The notes under the pieces: model-generated
Seen by the model: the letters and a program-made list of their open reading frames with translations, nothing else
Told to the model about the DNA's origin: nothing
The model's database searches: none
NCBI GenBank assembly: GCA_963543695.1
Contig: CAUUCF010000006.1
Coordinates: 1 to 54,784 of the forward strand
Direction: 5' to 3'
Source of the DNA: CAUUCF01 sp963543695
GTDB taxonomy: Bacteria; Pseudomonadota; Gammaproteobacteria; UBA9339
DNA length: 54,784 nt
Shown: positions 8,514-15,970 of the stretch, in pieces
Numbering within the stretch: the stretch's first letter is position 1
How the letters are laid out: every line of letters starts with the position of its first letter
Translations under genes and position numbers: made by a program

Positions 8514-9236
8514 TTATTGCGCATTAGAATGATCATAAGGATCATACTCCAACAAATATTGGCGACGTTGCAAATAAGCATCTCTCGTAAAGAGATAAGG
8601 ATCAAAAGCTTGTTCTAACATCGCATCAGCATCGGTTAAAGAAGCTCGCGTTTGTACGTAATAACCCCCAATCATACTCCATTGTAAAGCGTTACTCGGA
8701 ATCCAAATCCATATATTAAGCGCCACTGCATCTACCGGTTTACCGATTAATTCGTTAAGCGTTGCAGAACCAAAAAAAGGAATCATCACGAACGGTCGAT
8801 TCATCGATCCCCAATGAGCTAAAGTAATACCAAAATCACTATAATCTTTTTTTAACCCCCAAGCATTAGCTACGTCAAATATCCCGGCTACTCCAAACGA
8901 AACGTTAATCACGATCCGGTTAATATTTGCAAGGCAACCTCTGATATTACCCTGTAGTAAACGATTTACTGAAGTATTAATATCAGCAATCACTCCGTAC
9001 ATATTTCCAATACTTTGGCGTACCACCCTAGGCAAAAGGAAATTATACCCTACCGCAATAGGCCGCAGAAACCAACGATCCATTTTCTGATTGACTAAAA
9101 AAATTTTACGGTTGATTTGCTCGTAAGGATCAACCTCGTACGTAAGATCTTGTTGCTCTTTTTGAATACCGTTTACCGAAGAACACCCACCACTTAAAAG
9201 TAAAACTGCTAACGTTAATAAAATAACTTTTTTCAA
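8514..9236 (-). CDS. mlaA: Outer-membrane lipoprotein MlaA (VacJ)
   Basis: Outer-membrane component of the Mla retrograde phospholipid pathway; it removes lipids from the outer leaflet and passes them to MlaC. The 240-residue product has a lipoprotein signal with lipobox LSGGC (acylated C18), then DPYEQINRKIF and later GITLAHWGS and PFFGSATLNE blocks. It appears to start at TTG 9236, with AAGGG 8 nt upstream. It follows tRNA-Pro by 33 bp and lies about 32 kb from the mlaFEDCB operon, as is common in gammaproteobacteria. Confidence 0.93.
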   Translation of the reverse strand: MKKVILLTLAVLLLSGGCSSVNGIQKEQQDLTYEVDPYEQINRKIFLVNQKMDRWFLRPIAVGYNFLLPRVVRQSIGNMYGVIADINTSVNRLLQGNIRGCLANINRIVINVSFGVAGIFDVANAWGLKKDYSDFGITLAHWGSMNRPFVMIPFFGSATLNELIGKPVDAVALNIWIWIPSNALQWSMIGGYYVQTRASLTDADAMLEQAFDPYLFTRDAYLQRRQYLLEYDPYDHSNAQ

Positions 9237-9269
9237 TTACTTTTCCCTTGTTTTATTAACAAAATTAAA

Positions 9270-9343
9270 TCGGGATGAGAGGATTTGAACCTCCGGCCCC
9301 TGCTTCCCGAAAGCAGTACTCTACCAGACTGAGCCACATCCCG
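9270..9343 (-). tRNA. tRNA-Pro(CGG)
   Basis: Seventy-four nucleotides to the discriminator. Acceptor arms CGGGATG and CATCCCG pair fully; anticodon stem CTGCT/AGCAG encloses loop TTCGGGA, giving anticodon CGG (codon CCG). C1-G72 and A73 agree with proline identity. CCA is not encoded (the next bases are TTT), so the tRNA nucleotidyltransferase must add it. mlaA follows 33 bp downstream. Confidence 0.93.
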
Positions 9344-9357
9344 TAAATCTTCTAAAC

Positions 9358-9386
9358 AAAATAACTGATCTCTTATACGAAAGCAA
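9358..9386 (-). promoter_or_regulatory. Candidate promoter for tRNA-Pro
   Basis: Minus-strand TTGCTT (9381-9386), 17 bp spacer, TATTTT (9358-9363), ending about 15 bp upstream of the tRNA 5' end. The match is moderate, but the spacing and position are right for a tRNA promoter that may also serve mlaA. Confidence 0.45.
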
Positions 9387-9392
9387 CTATTT

Positions 9393-9812
9393 TCAAAAAC
9401 TAACTTTTTTATCTCGCTGATTAAGTTTTTTTAATTTTTTCCTTAAATGGTTCCAAACTAATAAATCCGCTTCCGTAATTTGCCTAACCTTAACCGATTT
9501 TTTCCCGTCGGTAGGGAGGAAAGATAATGACGTAAAATCCCGTTTAATTTTTAATTGTATACTCTCTAAACGATTAAAATAGCTATTTACCTTTAAAGCC
9601 TTAGTTAAATCAGGTAACAGATATTTCAACCGGTTTGCCCAAGCGGTATTCTCCAAAAAAAGCGTTAAAACTTGATCTTGAAAACTACCGAAACGGCATT
9701 TACCTCGAAATTGTACCGGTAAAACTTGATAAAACATCCCTTCGACGTCTTTAATTTCCCCTTTAAGATCAGCAAAAGATAAATTTTTTAAAAAAACTTT
9801 TAAATGTTTCAT
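9393..9812 (-). CDS. dciA: DciA-like (DUF721) replicative helicase loader
   Basis: The 139-residue product has the DUF721 core: a short hydrophobic helix, then FGSFQDQVLTL and ENTAWANRLKYLLPDL, matching the W-[AS]-x-R-L-x-F/Y-L-x-P-x-L signature. DciA is the ancestral bacterial partner that loads DnaB helicase where DnaC is absent. I start it at ATG 9812; upstream codons in the same frame belong to tRNA-Val. Only five bases separate the ATG from the tRNA CCA, leaving no room for a ribosome site. The tail is lysine-rich (KKLKKLNQRDKK). Confidence 0.75.
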   Translation of the reverse strand: MKHLKVFLKNLSFADLKGEIKDVEGMFYQVLPVQFRGKCRFGSFQDQVLTLFLENTAWANRLKYLLPDLTKALKVNSYFNRLESIQLKIKRDFTSLSFLPTDGKKSVKVRQITEADLLVWNHLRKKLKKLNQRDKKVSF

Positions 9813-9817
9813 ATTAA

Positions 9818-9892
9818 TGGTAGGCACGATTGGTATCGAACCAACGACCCCCACCATGTCAAGGTGATGCTCTACCACTGAGCTACGTGCCT
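9818..9892 (-). tRNA. tRNA-Val(GAC)
   Basis: Seventy-five nucleotides with encoded CCA (9818-9820). Acceptor AGGCACG pairs with CGTGCCT, the anticodon loop is TTGACAT (anticodon GAC), and the anticodon stem and T-arm closely match E. coli tRNA-Val(GAC). It begins with A1-U72 instead of the usual G1-C72. It lies between the thioesterase gene and dciA, 5 bp before the dciA start. Confidence 0.93.
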
Positions 9893-9932
9893 AATTACTA
9901 TTACGAACAATTACCATGATTTAATCGATTAA

Positions 9933-10674
9933 TCAAGTATTTCTCAATATTATTTTTTCCCACTCACACTTTACCAAACACAAAATTTCTCCTTTTACGT
10001 TTTTTAACTGGTGTTGAGTAGTTAAATGATCGACCATCTTCACTTCTGAGAGAATATGATCACCTCCGCGAGCTTCTTTTTTAAAAATGATCTCTAGATT
10101 CTTAATTTTATGCTCTCTTTTAAAATCGAACGGTAAAGCTTCTAAGCTCCAAACTATATAATTACCGTTGTTTGCATGGCCATTACTATCTAAATCGTTA
10201 TACCTTACTTCAAAAGTACGTTGCAACGTTATTTCCGTTAATGGTTTCAATTTACTAAACACTAAATCTGTCGACCTGTAGACATATTTTGGCATGTTAA
10301 ATACTTCGTCCACATCAACAACCTTACGGCTATTTCGGTCAATAATTGACCATAAACTAATTATTCGACCTAATAATCGGTGCTGCTCAGCGATAGTAAA
10401 GTTTCGATAAGTAAAAAATTTATTATATCCTAAAGATTGAGTAGTTAACGTTATTTCGTCAATATCCATCGGATAATCAACGAATTCCATTCTATATTTA
10501 ACTAATATCCAACTGTATTTACCTTTTTTATAGTCAAGCCCAATCCCAAAACGGTTAGCGTCTTTAATCGCAATGTCTTGTAAAAAATTGAACAAAGCAT
10601 AAGGTTTTAAAACTAAATTATAATCTATCGTTGAATAGCTAAGTTTTATTTTTTTCTTCTGTACTATCCGTCAT
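9933..10674 (-). CDS. FatA/FatB-type acyl-ACP thioesterase with frameshifted 5' end
   Basis: Hydrolyses acyl-ACP to free fatty acid and ACP; it has the plant FatA/FatB double hot-dog family pattern. The C-terminal hot dog holds RYNDLDSNGHANNGNYI, with the Asp, Asn and His expected at the active site; the first begins ALFNFLQDIAIKDA. The continuous frame from TTG 10595 encodes only 220 residues and lacks the conserved N-terminal strand. An ATG at 10674 has GAGG (10681-10684) 6 nt upstream, but its frame stops after 11 codons. Deleting one A from the A7 tract (10649-10655) joins them to give the missing family sequence (LSYSTIDYNLVLKPYALF). Either a recent lesion, slippage-rescued, or a sequencing error. 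Confidence 0.75.
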
Positions 10675-10721
10675 TTAAATCCTCAAACACTAAGTTAAAT
10701 TTATTAAAAAAACATTTTGCG

Positions 10722-11945
10722 TTATCTTTGAACTAACACTTTTTTCAAAGTAGCCGTTTTTATTATTCCCTTATCAAAATAAATCGGCGCTTCACCTTGA
10801 ATCAAAGGTTGTAAATAATCTTTTCCTAATTTCGTTAACTGATTATTTTGTAAATAAGTTTGGGGTAATGGCCGTTCTAAATTAGCAACGTACTCTAACG
10901 GTATTTTATCTAAATGGTAACGGTACGGTTCATTTTGATCCCTAATTAAGTTTACCATGTAACCACTTTGTCCTTGATAAGCTATCTGTACCCCGTATTC
11001 ACCTAATTCTATTGCTTGCTTAAAATCCACCAATGAAGCTAAGTGCCTAGCAGCTCTTTGTAAATAACCGGCTACCGCCCAATGAATTTTAAATCCCGTT
11101 TTTTCCCTTAAAAAGGAAGCTAAAAACATTGCTACCCCTCCTAATCGCCAATGCCCAAATTGGTCACAATCCGAAGCATTAACGTAAAGCTCTCCTTTCA
11201 GATTACGTACTCCCTCCGAAACGACAATTAAACAACGTTGAAATTGTTGTACACATTTTTGTACTTTGAACGTCAAGTCTTCTAACGTAAAAGGTTGCTC
11301 TGGCACCAAAATCAAATGAGGAGCATCTTCTGCTTTCTCTTTGATTAAACCACTAGCGGCAGCTAACCACCCAGTGTGCCTACCCATTACTTCTAAGACG
11401 AAAACTTTAGTACTAGAAGCCGCCATTGAGGCTAAATCTAAATCAATTTCTTTCGTCACGTTAGCGATAAACTTAGCCGCTGAACCATACCCTGGGCAAG
11501 TATCAGTTCCTAATAAGTCATTATCAATTGTCTTCGGAATGCCTACACATACTAACGGATAATTTAAAAGCTTAGCCGCCATCGACATTTTATTAGCCAT
11601 ATCTTGAGAATCATTCCCCCCATTACAGAGAAAAATGCCAATTTTATGTCGTTTCAAACAATCCAAAATTTGACGATAAACCGATAAATCCTCGTTTGGA
11701 TTCGGCAATTTTATGCGACACGAACCAAAAATACCCCCAGGAGTAAACAACAATCGCTCTAATTCTGTTTCAGACTCAGCCCCGAGATCAAATAATTCAT
11801 CATTTAAAACCCCTAATAAACCGTTTTTAGCTGCATATACAGGTAATCCCAACTGCTGAGCTTGTTTAATCACCCCGTATGCTGTCGCATTGATTACCGC
11901 AGTCATCCCTCCCGACTGCAGATACAAAATGCTATTGTTCAACAC
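10722..11945 (-). CDS. Pyrophosphate-type 6-phosphofructokinase
   Basis: Phosphofructokinase-fold protein of about 407 residues, closest by motif to the PPi-dependent enzymes of methylotrophs and Legionella. The two diagnostic sites are GGNDS (near residue 110) and PKTIDND (near 138), with Asp and Lys where ATP enzymes have Gly; STKVFVLEVMGRHTGW follows. PPi enzymes work reversibly, in glycolysis or gluconeogenesis. GTG 11945 has an AGAG site 7 nt upstream and is my preferred start over TTG 11948. It follows rpsT by about 18 bp. Substrate assignment is from motifs only. Confidence 0.85.
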   Translation of the reverse strand: MLNNSILYLQSGGMTAVINATAYGVIKQAQQLGLPVYAAKNGLLGVLNDELFDLGAESETELERLLFTPGGIFGSCRIKLPNPNEDLSVYRQILDCLKRHKIGIFLCNGGNDSQDMANKMSMAAKLLNYPLVCVGIPKTIDNDLLGTDTCPGYGSAAKFIANVTKEIDLDLASMAASSTKVFVLEVMGRHTGWLAAASGLIKEKAEDAPHLILVPEQPFTLEDLTFKVQKCVQQFQRCLIVVSEGVRNLKGELYVNASDCDQFGHWRLGGVAMFLASFLREKTGFKIHWAVAGYLQRAARHLASLVDFKQAIELGEYGVQIAYQGQSGYMVNLIRDQNEPYRYHLDKIPLEYVANLERPLPQTYLQNNQLTKLGKDYLQPLIQGEAPIYFDKGIIKTATLKKVLVQR

Positions 11946-11963
11946 CAACGCACTCTAAAAAGC

Positions 11964-12236
11964 TTATTTACCAACGGCTAAAGCTTTGACTTTACGATTT
12001 AATTTACTTTTATAACGAGCTACGGTATTTATATGCAATAAATTTTTATTCACCGCTTTATCTAAAGTTTTCACCGCGGTCATCATCGCTAACTTACTAC
12101 CTTCTACGTCTTTACGCATTACTGCGACTAATACCTTTTTCATCACCGTACGATAATTCGATTTCAAACTATTATTATGTTGACGACGAACTTCATTTTG
12201 AATTGCTCGTTTTTTTGCTGATTTAATATTTGCCAC
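11964..12236 (-). CDS. rpsT: 30S ribosomal protein bS20
   Basis: Primary 16S rRNA-binding protein of 90 residues. It starts (M)ANIKSAKKRAIQ, the near-invariant S20 N-terminus, from a GTG at 12236 with GAGGT at 12241-12245; codons further upstream do not belong to the protein. It has its own strong promoter and heads a transcript that probably continues into the PPi-type phosphofructokinase and thioesterase genes. S20 typically represses its own translation, for which a non-ATG start is common. Confidence 0.96.
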   Translation of the reverse strand: MANIKSAKKRAIQNEVRRQHNNSLKSNYRTVMKKVLVAVMRKDVEGSKLAMMTAVKTLDKAVNKNLLHINTVARYKSKLNRKVKALAVGK

Positions 12237-12263
12237 TCTTACCTCACTAATCAATATCCGCTC

Positions 12264-12292
12264 AGTATCTTTAATTCTTGATAATTTGTCAA
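12264..12292 (-). promoter_or_regulatory. Predicted strong promoter of rpsT
   Basis: Minus-strand TTGACA (12287-12292, perfect), 17 bp spacer, GATACT (12264-12269, four of six), about 28 bp upstream of the GTG start. One of the best sigma-70 matches in the window. Confidence 0.72.
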
Positions 12293-12318
12293 GCTACCTT
12301 CTAAAATAAATCTTTTAA

Positions 12319-14538
12319 TTACCAGTTACCAAATGGTTTGTTTGGAGCTCCAGACGTTTTAGTATTATTTCCAATATTAGCTGAAGACGCGCTGCTACTA
12401 ATGATCGTTGAGTGCTGCGTTTGCGCTTTCATTGCTTCAGCACGAATTAATTCTTCTAAATTAAGTACTCGATCAGCAATTTGCACTGTTTCTTTACGAT
12501 GGGCAATAATGATTCTGGTGATTCCTAAATCTTTTATATGGTAATTAATATAACTTTCGTTCGTCGTATCTAAATGACTGGTTGCTTCGTCTAAAAATAA
12601 AATTTTAGGATCACTATACAAAGCCCTCGCTAAAAATAACCGTTGTTTCTGCCCTCCTGAAAGAGCTGCCCCCATATCTCCAATCAAAGATTGGTATCCC
12701 ATCGGCATTTGCATAATATTATCGTGAATAGCAGCTAATTTAGCACAACGGTAAATTTTATCCATATCAGGATTCGACTCAAAAAAGCAAATATTATCCG
12801 CTATACTTCCGCTCATTAAAACGTCATCTTGCATCACCGCAGCAATTTGTTGACGATATTCCTTTAAACTAACTAAATTGAGATCAATCCCATCTAAATA
12901 TATTTTCCCTTCGGTAGGAATAAATAAACGTACTAATAACTTTAATAAAGTAGTTTTACCGCATCCAGAAGCTCCGACAATCGCTACCGATTCTCCAGGT
13001 TTAATTTGAAAATTAATGTTTTTAAAGACATAAGGATCTTGTTGAGAATAACGATAAGCTAAATTTTCTACTTGTAAAGCACCCGAAATAGTTTGATTAG
13101 TTAAAATACCAGGAGCACCCGTTTTTTCCGGCTCAGTTAACGCAATGTCCGCTACTCGCTCTAAATGAATCGAAATCATTTTATATTCGATAAACTTACT
13201 AATCAACGACTCAGCTTTACCGACGAATTGACCACGATACGATAAATAAGTCATTAACATACCGATAGAAAACCCTTTATTTCCCATGACTAAAGAAGCA
13301 CCCAAAACCAAAATTAAGATGTTCTCTATCCCAAAAATTAAATGGTTAATCGCTCGGTAAACTAACCCTAATTTACTAACTTCAATCCCCATATTTAATT
13401 TATCGGTAAAAGCATTTTGCCAAATACTTTCCCTTAAACTCTCTTTTCCAAAAATCTTAACCGGTAAAATAGCTCGAATACTTTCCATAAAAATCGTATT
13501 TTCTTTCGCACTAACGACGATCATTTCTTGATTCTTTAATTTAAAAGTAGGGTAGAATAAAATCCGCACAACGATATAAATTAACAACGCTCCGATCACA
13601 ACGGCACTTAATTTAACACTATAAAGTAACATGAAACACAAAGTAACGAAAACCATGATCCCATCTAAGATCCCTTCTATGAAATCCGTACTAATTTTAC
13701 TTTGAATTGCCGATACCGAACCAAATTTCGAAACAATATCTCCCATATGACGTTTTTCAAAAAAATCAATCGGGAGTTTAAACAAATGATGCAATAAATT
13801 AGCCGTTAATTGCACCCCTAAAGTATTGCCTAAATACAAAATGATCCAAGCACGTACGTACTCCGTGACGAACTGAATCAACATCAATAAAGCAAAACCA
13901 ATAGCTAAAGTATAGAGTAAAGGAAAATCGTTGGTCACTAAAATATGGTCCGTAATCAATTGGGTAAATAAAGGACTAACGATCGCAAAAATTTCTAAAG
14001 CTAACGATAAAACTACTATTTGTCCTAAAACTAATTTAATTCCCCTAACTGAACGCCATAAATCTCGTAAATATAATTTAGTACGATCCTCTTTGGCAGT
14101 AAAATCCACCGTAGGAGAAATTTCTAAAGCCACTCCGGTAAAGTGTTTAGAAACCTCTTCCAACGTATATTTAACTACTCCTATTGCCGGATCATGAATG
14201 ATTACTTTGTTTTTTTTCACCTGTTTTAAAACGACAAAATGATCCATGTTCCAATGGAGCATACAAGGCGTTTTTAATAACTTCAGGTCCTCTAGCTCTA
14301 ATTTTAAAGCTCGGTAAGTAAAATTTAATTCTTCGCAAATTTTAATGAGATCTGGTAAGCGACTCCCTTTTAAAGAAATCGGGAATTTACGTCTCAAACT
14401 TAATAAATCCGTTTGATAACCGTAATAACTGACCATCATCGCAATACAAGCTAATCCACACTCCGCAACTTCTGTTTGCAAAATGACCGGTAATCGACTA
14501 CCAAAATGAAATTTTAACTTGGATAAAATTTTACTCAT
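12319..14538 (-). CDS. C39-peptidase ABC exporter (bacteriocin/RTX type)
   Basis: Inner-membrane exporter of 739 residues that should cleave a double-glycine leader and pump the cargo out. N-terminal C39 peptidase: Q21, C27 (in AECGLAC), H100 and D116, so the catalytic set is complete. A six-helix ABC membrane domain spans about 165-440. The nucleotide domain has Walker A GASGCGKTT (522-530), LSGGQ (626-630), Walker B ILFLDEATS (646-654) and H680. A Ser/Asn-rich 40-residue tail is unusual. It overlaps the membrane-fusion gene by 8 bp. A CvaB/MchF-like colicin exporter is the nearest family. No substrate gene is adjacent. Confidence 0.9.
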   Translation of the reverse strand: MSKILSKLKFHFGSRLPVILQTEVAECGLACIAMMVSYYGYQTDLLSLRRKFPISLKGSRLPDLIKICEELNFTYRALKLELEDLKLLKTPCMLHWNMDHFVVLKQVKKNKVIIHDPAIGVVKYTLEEVSKHFTGVALEISPTVDFTAKEDRTKLYLRDLWRSVRGIKLVLGQIVVLSLALEIFAIVSPLFTQLITDHILVTNDFPLLYTLAIGFALLMLIQFVTEYVRAWIILYLGNTLGVQLTANLLHHLFKLPIDFFEKRHMGDIVSKFGSVSAIQSKISTDFIEGILDGIMVFVTLCFMLLYSVKLSAVVIGALLIYIVVRILFYPTFKLKNQEMIVVSAKENTIFMESIRAILPVKIFGKESLRESIWQNAFTDKLNMGIEVSKLGLVYRAINHLIFGIENILILVLGASLVMGNKGFSIGMLMTYLSYRGQFVGKAESLISKFIEYKMISIHLERVADIALTEPEKTGAPGILTNQTISGALQVENLAYRYSQQDPYVFKNINFQIKPGESVAIVGASGCGKTTLLKLLVRLFIPTEGKIYLDGIDLNLVSLKEYRQQIAAVMQDDVLMSGSIADNICFFESNPDMDKIYRCAKLAAIHDNIMQMPMGYQSLIGDMGAALSGGQKQRLFLARALYSDPKILFLDEATSHLDTTNESYINYHIKDLGITRIIIAHRKETVQIADRVLNLEELIRAEAMKAQTQHSTIISSSASSANIGNNTKTSGAPNKPFGNW

Positions 14539-15619
14539 GAGAAATCAAACTACCTCTTAATGTATAAATTGGTTCTAAAATCCATTGCCAAATTTTACGC
14601 TTTTCTCCTATTATTTCTCCAATAAAAGTCATCCCCGCATTTAAATGGCTCAATTTACCGTAAGCTCTAACCGTTTGCTTATCTAATTCAACCACCACTC
14701 GATAATAAGAATCTAATATATAAGGATTGTCCATATTTGGTAAAACTGGAAAATCGTATTCTTTCTGAGATAAAGCACTTTCCGCTATATTCACTATTTT
14801 CCCTTTATAAAGTCCGAAATTTTGGTAAGGGTAAGCATCGTACTTCAATAAAATCGTTTGCCCAACGTGAATAAACCCAATATTGCGAGAATGCACAAAC
14901 ATGATTCCTTCTAAAATAGCTCCTTCCGGAATGATCGTACACAAAGCTTTATCCATCGTAACTCGGTCACCTTTCACCGCAATAGCATTAGAAATCAACC
15001 CGTCTTCAGAAGCTCTGATCGTATGTTCTAACGAAGAACGAGCGTGAATTAATTGTTGTTCAATCGTTTTTTGTTCAATTTCCTTATCAATATAAAAATC
15101 ATAGGCACTCTGATATTCTGCTTCGGAAACGTATTCTTCTTCGTATAATTGTTTATATTTATTTAAATAGTTTTTGGCCGAATCAGTACGGCTTTTAGCT
15201 AAAGCTAACTGTTGTTCAAGCGTAGCTATTTGCTGACGCGCTAAACTCATCTGCCCATTATCGTGTACCTCAGTAGAAATACGGTACAAAGGTTGATCTT
15301 TTTGAACTTTATCTCCCTGTTTAACGAACCGTTCTAAAACTACTCCGGCCCCATAAGGGTATACCAAAATTAATCCTTTATTCGGTAATAAAACACCTCT
15401 AGCTTGATGATGTTTTGAATATCCACCGAAAATCAGGAAAACTAACAATAAAACCGCAATGCAAGCAATACCGATTACCCAATAACGAAAAGAAATAGGA
15501 CAAATAATAGAAACGTTCCCTAAAAAACTACTCCTTTTATGTTCAATTACTTCTTGTCTAAAGAGTGTATCTCGCTCTTTATTTTCCGAAGAATTCACTT
15601 TTTCTTCTTTTTTCACCAT
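14531..15619 (-). CDS. HlyD/CvaA-family membrane fusion protein
   Basis: Periplasmic adaptor linking the ABC exporter to a TolC-like outer-membrane channel. The 362-residue product has a cytoplasmic N-terminus, one membrane helix (about 48-66), a biotinyl-lipoyl half (VKQGDKVQKDQPLYRI), a coiled-coil hairpin (about 125-200), the second lipoyl half and a beta-barrel domain. The hairpin is short, as in CvaA rather than HlyD. It is expressed from the promoter at 15666-15695 and overlaps the exporter gene by 8 bp. No tolC is visible here. Confidence 0.88.
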   Translation of the reverse strand: MVKKEEKVNSSENKERDTLFRQEVIEHKRSSFLGNVSIICPISFRYWVIGIACIAVLLLVFLIFGGYSKHHQARGVLLPNKGLILVYPYGAGVVLERFVKQGDKVQKDQPLYRISTEVHDNGQMSLARQQIATLEQQLALAKSRTDSAKNYLNKYKQLYEEEYVSEAEYQSAYDFYIDKEIEQKTIEQQLIHARSSLEHTIRASEDGLISNAIAVKGDRVTMDKALCTIIPEGAILEGIMFVHSRNIGFIHVGQTILLKYDAYPYQNFGLYKGKIVNIAESALSQKEYDFPVLPNMDNPYILDSYYRVVVELDKQTVRAYGKLSHLNAGMTFIGEIIGEKRKIWQWILEPIYTLRGSLISHE

Positions 15620-15665
15620 TTTTTAATTTAAAATACTTTAAACGACGAAAATCGTCCAAGATGCC

Positions 15666-15695
15666 GTTATAAACTAGATTTTGAACCCAAGTCAA
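15666..15695 (-). promoter_or_regulatory. Predicted promoter of the exporter operon
   Basis: Minus-strand TTGACT (15690-15695), 18 bp spacer, TATAAC (15666-15671); each box matches five of six consensus bases. It lies about 47 bp upstream of the membrane-fusion start, with the direct repeats immediately upstream. Confidence 0.6.
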
Positions 15696-15704
15696 TCATT
15701 TTAT

Positions 15705-15756
15705 AGCCTACGTTAATATTATTAGTTTCTCTTCGAAAAAGCCTACACAAATATTA
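15705..15756. repeat. Paired operator-like direct repeats upstream of exporter promoter
   Basis: Two copies of AGCCTAC-N4-ATATTA on the plus strand, at 15705-15721 and 15740-15756: thirteen fixed positions identical, starts 35 bp apart. The proximal copy ends about 10 bp upstream of the -35 box. The layout resembles tandem activator sites. The regulator is unknown. Confidence 0.5.
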
Positions 15757-15912
15757 ACCTTCGTGCTATCTTACTAAGGTTATCGATCCAAAAATACTTA
15801 GTTTAATGACGAACATCCCAGAACATAATGAGATTTATAACATAACTAAAAAGAATATTCAATAAATCCTTATTTCACCCTTTAAAAATTAACCTTTGTA
15901 CACAGCCAAATT

Positions 15913-15953
15913 AAAAAAAGAAAAAGCCCAATTTTTAAAACCATTGGGCTTTT
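15913..15953 (-). terminator. Rho-independent terminator of the permease operon
   Basis: Perfect 9-bp stem AAGCCCAAT/ATTGGGCTT (15924-15932 and 15943-15951) with a 10-nt loop, followed on the minus strand by a T-rich tract (15913-15925). It begins 18 bp after the permease stop and should end the transcript that begins near 22586. Confidence 0.85.
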
Positions 15954-15970
15954 AGAGACGAACAATAACT

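Larger units (their letters stand above)
15620..15970 (-). other. 351-bp non-coding region between permease and exporter operon
   Basis: The longest gene-free stretch in the window. It holds the permease terminator (15913-15953), a pair of direct repeats (15705-15756) and the exporter-operon promoter (15666-15695). I read all frames for a short double-glycine leader peptide and found none; the longest small frames are about 19 codons without a convincing ribosome site or Gly-Gly motif. Confidence 0.6.

Noticed and set aside
9813..9878. In-frame extension upstream of dciA ATG 9812
   Set aside because: It translates tRNA-Val and is not conserved protein sequence.
15841..15866. Short frames of about 19 codons in the exporter upstream gap
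   Set aside because: No good ribosome site, no Gly-Gly leader, and not continuous with any known peptide family.
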